The notes under the pieces are model-generated. The model was not told the origin of the DNA. It was given only the letters and a program-made list of their open reading frames with translations, and did no database searches. DNA of 64,000 nucleotides from Fermentibacter sp963718745 [NCBI: Candidatus Fermentibacterota bacterium] (GTDB lineage Bacteria > Fermentibacterota > Fermentibacteria > Fermentibacterales). Location of the stretch: positions 434,001 through 498,000 of the forward strand of contig OY970370.1 in assembly GCA_963718745.1 (NCBI GenBank), read 5' to 3'. Positions 61,304 to 64,000 of the stretch are shown piece by piece; positions within the stretch are counted from its first letter, which is position 1; the number at the start of each line of letters is the position of its first letter. Position numbers and translations under genes: made by a program.

Positions 61304-61380
61304 TGGTGGGCGGGACAGGAGTCGAACCTGCGACCCCAAACGTGTGAAGCTTGTGCTCTAGCCAACTGAGCTACCCGCCC
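61304..61380 (-). tRNA. tRNA-Val (CAC)
   Basis: 77 nt including encoded CCA. Acceptor GGGCGGG pairs with CCCGCCC; D-arm GCTC/GAGC; anticodon loop TTCACAC gives CAC; T-loop TTCGACT. All four arms form. Downstream of the CAT tRNA on the same transcript. Confidence 0.93.
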
Positions 61381-61393
61381 TTCGGACGAAACT

Positions 61394-61470
61394 TGGTGGG
61401 CCCACCTGGACTCGAACCAGGGACCGACCGGTTATGAGCCGGTGGCTCTAGCCAACTGAGCTATGGGCCC
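61394..61470 (-). tRNA. tRNA with CAT anticodon (elongator Met or Ile2)
   Basis: 77 nt with encoded CCA. Acceptor GGGCCCA pairs to TGGGCCC; anticodon loop CTCATAA in a strong ACCGG/CCGGT stem. It is not an initiator (no C1-A72 mismatch, no GGG/CCC anticodon stem). Met-CAT and lysidine-modified Ile-CAT cannot be told apart with certainty from sequence; the stem sequence leans to Ile2. Confidence 0.9.
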
Positions 61471-61481
61471 CTGGCGGGGCG

Positions 61482-61511
61482 AAACTACACGCAGACAGCC
61501 CTTGGTGTCAA
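61482..61511 (-). promoter_or_regulatory. Promoter of the minus-strand tRNA pair
   Basis: -35 TTGACA (61511-61506), 18-bp spacer and -10 TAGTTT (61487-61482). Start of transcription would fall just before the CAT tRNA. Confidence 0.75.
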
Positions 61512-61522
61512 GAAAGAGGTCG

Positions 61523-61551
61523 TTGACCCTGGCAAGTGATGGACCTACATT
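61523..61551 (+). promoter_or_regulatory. Promoter of tRNA-Leu
   Basis: -35 TTGACC (61523-61528), 17-bp spacer and -10 TACATT (61546-61551). Transcription would start about 15 bases before the tRNA. Divergent from the other tRNA promoter 12 bp away. Confidence 0.8.
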
Positions 61552-61573
61552 CACCCGTCGATCCAACCAGGTT

Positions 61574-61659
61574 GCCGGAGTGGCGGAATGGCAGACGCGG
61601 TGGACTCAAAATCCACTGTCCGAAAGGGCGTGAGGGTTCGACCCCCTCCTCCGGCACCA
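61574..61659 (+). tRNA. tRNA-Leu (CAA)
   Basis: 86 nt including CCA, class II with a long variable arm. Acceptor GCCGGAG pairs with CTCCGGC; anticodon loop CTCAAAA within GTGGA/TCCAC gives CAA. A 12-bp hairpin begins two bases after its end and opens the repeat region. Confidence 0.95.
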
Positions 61660-61660
61660 C

Positions 61661-61738
61661 GCTCATTCCCGCGAAGCGGGAATGAGCAGGCCCGACAGCA
61701 TGTTTGCGCAGCAAACGTGCGAAAGGGCCCGAGCGTAC
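61661..61738 (+). repeat. Hairpin repeat, copy 1
   Basis: Contains a 12-bp hairpin (61661-61672 with 61676-61687, loop GAA) and a second hairpin (61702-61707 with 61711-61716, loop GCA, extendable to nine pairs with one wobble). The 70 bases 61669-61738 recur at 61872-61941 with one mismatch. Confidence 0.92.
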
Positions 61739-61811
61739 CTTTCATCCCAGCAGCAGAAACGACCTGGTCCGTCAGTGGCTCGCCATATCAAGACCATTCA
61801 AGAGAGCCGAG

Positions 61812-61837
61812 CCGCGAAAGGACCCGGGCGTACTTCC
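61812..61837 (+). repeat. Partial hairpin-repeat end
   Basis: GCGAAAGGACCCGGGCGTAC matches the right end of copies 1 and 2 with one or two changes, followed by TTCCT as in copy 2. The remainder of the unit is missing. It suggests a past third direct copy. Confidence 0.7.
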
Positions 61838-61871
61838 TTTAAAAAAACCGCCCGCAGGGCATCCAAACTAA

Positions 61872-61941
61872 CCGCGAAGCGGGAATGAGCAGGCCCGACA
61901 GCATGTTTGCGCAGCAAACGTGCGAAAGGGCCCGGGCGTAC
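61872..61941 (+). repeat. Hairpin repeat, copy 2
   Basis: 69/70 identical to 61669-61738, period 203 bp. The left arm of the first hairpin is lost here, so only the inner CCGC/GCGG part can pair; the second hairpin is intact. Confidence 0.92.
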
Positions 61942-61976
61942 TTCCTAAAACCAAGACACGCACACTTGATGATAGG

Positions 61977-62050
61977 CACGCACTTTCGCAGGTTCCCTCC
62001 GGGAACCATGCTGTCGTGCTACCTGCTCATTCCGGCCCTGCCGGAATGAG
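61977..62050 (-). repeat. Inverted, diverged hairpin repeat, copy 3
   Basis: On the minus strand it follows the order of copies 1 and 2: CTCATTCC hairpin, then CGACAGCATG, then a second hairpin, then TGCGAAAG. Both stems are preserved with different bases: 62026-62036 with 62040-62050 (11 bp) and 61991-61997 with 62001-62007 (7 bp). Together with copy 1 it makes a large inverted repeat around 61.66-62.05 kb. No protein is credible in this ~410-bp stretch. Confidence 0.82.
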
Positions 62051-62072
62051 TGATCTGAAACCTGGAATCGAC

Positions 62073-62879
62073 CTAGCGGGCGGAGTCGGCGAGATCGTTG
62101 ATGCTGACCGGTTTGTAGAGGACTGCAGCGTTCCCCAGGATCTCGACTCCCGGGTCCGATATCACGACCGCCCTGCAGCCGGGGCAGGCCCTGACGATCT
62201 CCGAGAGGCATGCGTCGGCTTCAGCCTGGTCCCTGGGTGAATCGATGACCACCAGGCCTGCGGGACGGCCGAGAGGGGCCATCGAAAGGGCGAGCTTCGG
62301 AGTCGACTCCGCCAGCACCTCGAAGCCCAGCAGCTGGAGCATCTCGCCGGTCGAGCTGTCCCCCGGGCCGCCCGGCGTGACGAGTATGGCCAGGGGCTTG
62401 ACCGGACCTGCGGGGGTCGGCCGCCCCGGGGCAGGCGCAACCCTTCTCCCGCCGCGCATCGCCTTCTCCATCTGGTTGTCCAGGAGCACGCTTATGACGG
62501 TCCTGACCCCTGCGATGGAGGATGAGGCGGTGTAGAGGCTGCAGGTCACCTGTGCGCCGGCAGCATCGACCAGGGTGGCTTCGGCGGACTTGAGCGCCCT
62601 GCCCTGCCTTCCGAGGTCGACCACGAAGGAGAGCCCCGCTTCGTTGAGGGTCTTCCCCATGACTGCGTCCCTCGAGATGCCGAATAGGTCCAGGCAGGAA
62701 TCGTTGATCTCGAGAACCCTCCCCGTGGAGGCGTCGGTCACCATCACCGCGACGGGAAGGCTTCTGAAGAGAGCGCTGTTCCCGTCCTGGTCCTGGACCA
62801 TCGACAGGGGGAGCGACCTCCCGCCGGACTGGTCTGCGGGATCGGAGGATCCGGCGTTGAACGTCATACCAGGGAACAC
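62073..62879 (-). CDS. PAS-domain protein with degenerate receiver domain
   Basis: 268 residues. PAS domain at about 33-135 (LFRSLPVAVMVTDASTGRVL, INDSCLDLFGISRDAVMGKT). A linker rich in Pro/Arg, then an alpha/beta domain (about 160-268) with CheY-like order: LAILVTPGG, GLVVIDSPRD, CRAVVISD, VLYKPVSINDL. The Lys-Pro pair is kept, but the acidic pair at the first strand is replaced, so phosphorylation is doubtful. No kinase or output domain. Start GTG 62879, six bases after TATAAC, a possible leaderless start; no good ribosome-binding site. Confidence 0.75.
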   Translation of the reverse strand: MFPGMTFNAGSSDPADQSGGRSLPLSMVQDQDGNSALFRSLPVAVMVTDASTGRVLEINDSCLDLFGISRDAVMGKTLNEAGLSFVVDLGRQGRALKSAEATLVDAAGAQVTCSLYTASSSIAGVRTVISVLLDNQMEKAMRGGRRVAPAPGRPTPAGPVKPLAILVTPGGPGDSSTGEMLQLLGFEVLAESTPKLALSMAPLGRPAGLVVIDSPRDQAEADACLSEIVRACPGCRAVVISDPGVEILGNAAVLYKPVSINDLADSAR

Positions 62880-62996
62880 CTTACGGTTATAGAGGCGGAG
62901 GATCTCATATGTTCGGTCCCATCATGCCGTACAATGCATAAACATGGATGAGAGAGGAAACACCCGGGTCACCGATTCCTGCTGCGGGGAGAGTCC

Positions 62997-64000
62997 TCAC
63001 GAATCGCAACGCCCCGCCCCGTACCCTCCCATCCTCGCCCCTGCGGTCTGCAGGATCGCCCTTGCAGCTGCGACGGCGACCTCCCTCCGCCTGCTCCGCA
63101 GCAGCGGGAGAAGGGTCCCGGGCCGGACTCCGCCGCGTGCCGCAAGCCTGACCAGCGCTGTCAGGTCCTCCGTCTCGAAGGTCCCCGCACCGCTCTCGGC
63201 GGCATGTGCGATCACTGACAGGAGAGAGGCTCCGGGGAAGAGGTCCCTCTTCTCCATGACAGTGACGGCAAGCCCGAACAGGTACCCGTCGGTCTCTCCG
63301 GCCAGATGCTCTATCTCGATCTGGAGCCTCCTGCCGCCGGGGCCCGGGAGGCCTGCGAGGCAGCGCAGAGCCGGGAGGACGTCTTCGGTACGCAGGAGTG
63401 AACACGCTGACTCCTCGACGAGCTGGAGCGTCGGTCCCGGGATGGCCGACGGGTTCAGCCACTGGAACGCTCCGGCTGCGGCGCGGTTTGAAGGCGCCGA
63501 CCTGCAGAGGAGCAGCGCCGCCTCTTCGGCACCCGATGCGGCTATCGCTCTCCAGAGTGCGCCGGCGGGCTCGAAGGAGGGATCCTCCGCCAGCACGGAG
63601 AGCGGAGCAAAGGCTGCGGGATCGGCCAGGAGGGCGAGCCCCTCGAGAGCAGCCTCCCTCTCCGCCATCGCGTTGCGCGTGCCGGCCGCCTCCCCCGCCC
63701 TGGCGAGGAGCAGCCTCAGCGCCCGGGGTGTGCGCAGGGCGCCCGCCGCCCTGAAGGCGGCCCTCCTCACCCAGGTGCTGGGATCACCGGTCCGAGCCTC
63801 GACCAGTGGCGCGGACTCGCTGTCGCCTGACAGAGCAAGAGCTTCGACCGTCCTCGTCCTGACATGGGGGCTCGGGTCCGAGACGGCCTCCCTGAGGATC
63901 CGGAGCGACACCGGGCAGGCAAGTGATCCGAGGGAAAGTGCGGCGCTCTTCCGGAGCCCGGTCGGAAGGTCACCGGAGAGGATGGCCTCCAGGAGACCTG
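62997..64000 (-). CDS. HEAT-repeat protein, truncated by the window edge
   Basis: At least 334 codons; the frame stays open to the last base. Repeated helix pairs of the HEAT/PBS-lyase type: REAVSDPSPHVRTRTVEALA, DPSTWVRRAAFRAAGALRTP, and near the end LRSRRREVAVAAARAILQTA. GTG 63911 is inside the repeat array and is not the true start, since homologous repeats continue upstream. Scaffold role probable, partner unknown. Confidence 0.8.
   Translation of the reverse strand, partial: GLLEAILSGDLPTGLRKSAALSLGSLACPVSLRILREAVSDPSPHVRTRTVEALALSGDSESAPLVEARTGDPSTWVRRAAFRAAGALRTPRALRLLLARAGEAAGTRNAMAEREAALEGLALLADPAAFAPLSVLAEDPSFEPAGALWRAIAASGAEEAALLLCRSAPSNRAAAGAFQWLNPSAIPGPTLQLVEESACSLLRTEDVLPALRCLAGLPGPGGRRLQIEIEHLAGETDGYLFGLAVTVMEKRDLFPGASLLSVIAHAAESGAGTFETEDLTALVRLAARGGVRPGTLLPLLRSRRREVAVAAARAILQTAGARMGGYGAGRCDS

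Noticed and set aside
61588-61942. Small plus-strand ORFs across tRNA-Leu and the hairpin repeats
   Set aside because: They include tRNA sequence and repeated hairpins, no ribosome-binding site, and no credible protein.

Overview
The window is a GC-rich, gene-dense bacterial chromosome segment without rRNA, IS elements, phage genes or a CRISPR array. The envelope genes indicate a Gram-negative (diderm) cell: lipoproteins with cysteine lipoboxes, BamD-like and LolA-like proteins, periplasmic parvulins, ftsEX and an M23 peptidase. Minor pilins and a PilT-like ATPase indicate type IV pili. Gene content and long overlapping operons would suit an uncultured FCB-group or neighbouring candidate phylum (for example Fermentibacterota-like), but I cannot place it from sequence alone. 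Translation starts are often GTG or TTG, and at least one gene (obg) appears to start at CTG.

Layout. 1-0.96 kb: a three-repeat lipoprotein with a strong terminator. 1.0-4.6 kb: an MFS transporter (minus), then an FlK-type thioesterase and an M3 oligopeptidase (plus). 18.9-4.6 kb (minus): a 14-gene run upp, M23 peptidase, mfd, four successive PpiC/SurA-like proteins, S4 protein, ftsE, ftsX, yajC, def, fmt, DUF116, nearly every gene touching or overlapping the next. 19.0-20.2 kb (plus): tyrS with its own promoter. 38.1-20.3 kb (minus): about 21 linked genes: B12-radical SAM protein, aroE, HydE-like radical SAM protein, an 85-bp stop/start repeat, aroK, an HU-CBM48 fusion, ftsK, lipoproteins, lolA-like, rimO, bamD-like, nadD, pilT, nfeD-slipin pair, dapA, dapB, Memo, AMMECR1 and a coiled-coil lipoprotein. 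38.2-42.3 kb (plus): a CAP-domain protein with a leaderless-type promoter, an HD-GYP phosphodiesterase and a degenerate HD-GYP paralogue.

52.0-42.4 kb (minus): a minor-pilin cluster including a 1298-residue prepilin fused to large extracellular domains, three PilX-like proteins, two small prepilins and a frameshifted prepilin. 61.2-52.2 kb (minus): cdsZ, rnpB, recJ, a DinG-like helicase, pgeF, a TPR protein, obg, dprA. 61.2-61.7 kb: three tRNA genes on two divergent promoters. 61.66-62.05 kb: a gene-free stretch of hairpin-forming direct and inverted repeats. The right end holds a PAS/pseudo-receiver protein and a HEAT-repeat protein cut by the window edge.

Functionally the window combines cell-envelope biogenesis and division (ftsEX, M23, parvulins, BamD/LolA-like, ftsK), DNA processing (mfd, recJ, dinG, dprA), translation start and modification (def, fmt, tyrS, rimO, obg), lysine and aromatic biosynthesis (dapAB, aroE, aroK), and surface/pilus functions. 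The most unusual items are the HU-CBM48 fusion, the giant prepilin, the coding stop/start repeat before aroK, the paired-hairpin repeat family after tRNA-Leu, and the apparent CTG initiation.
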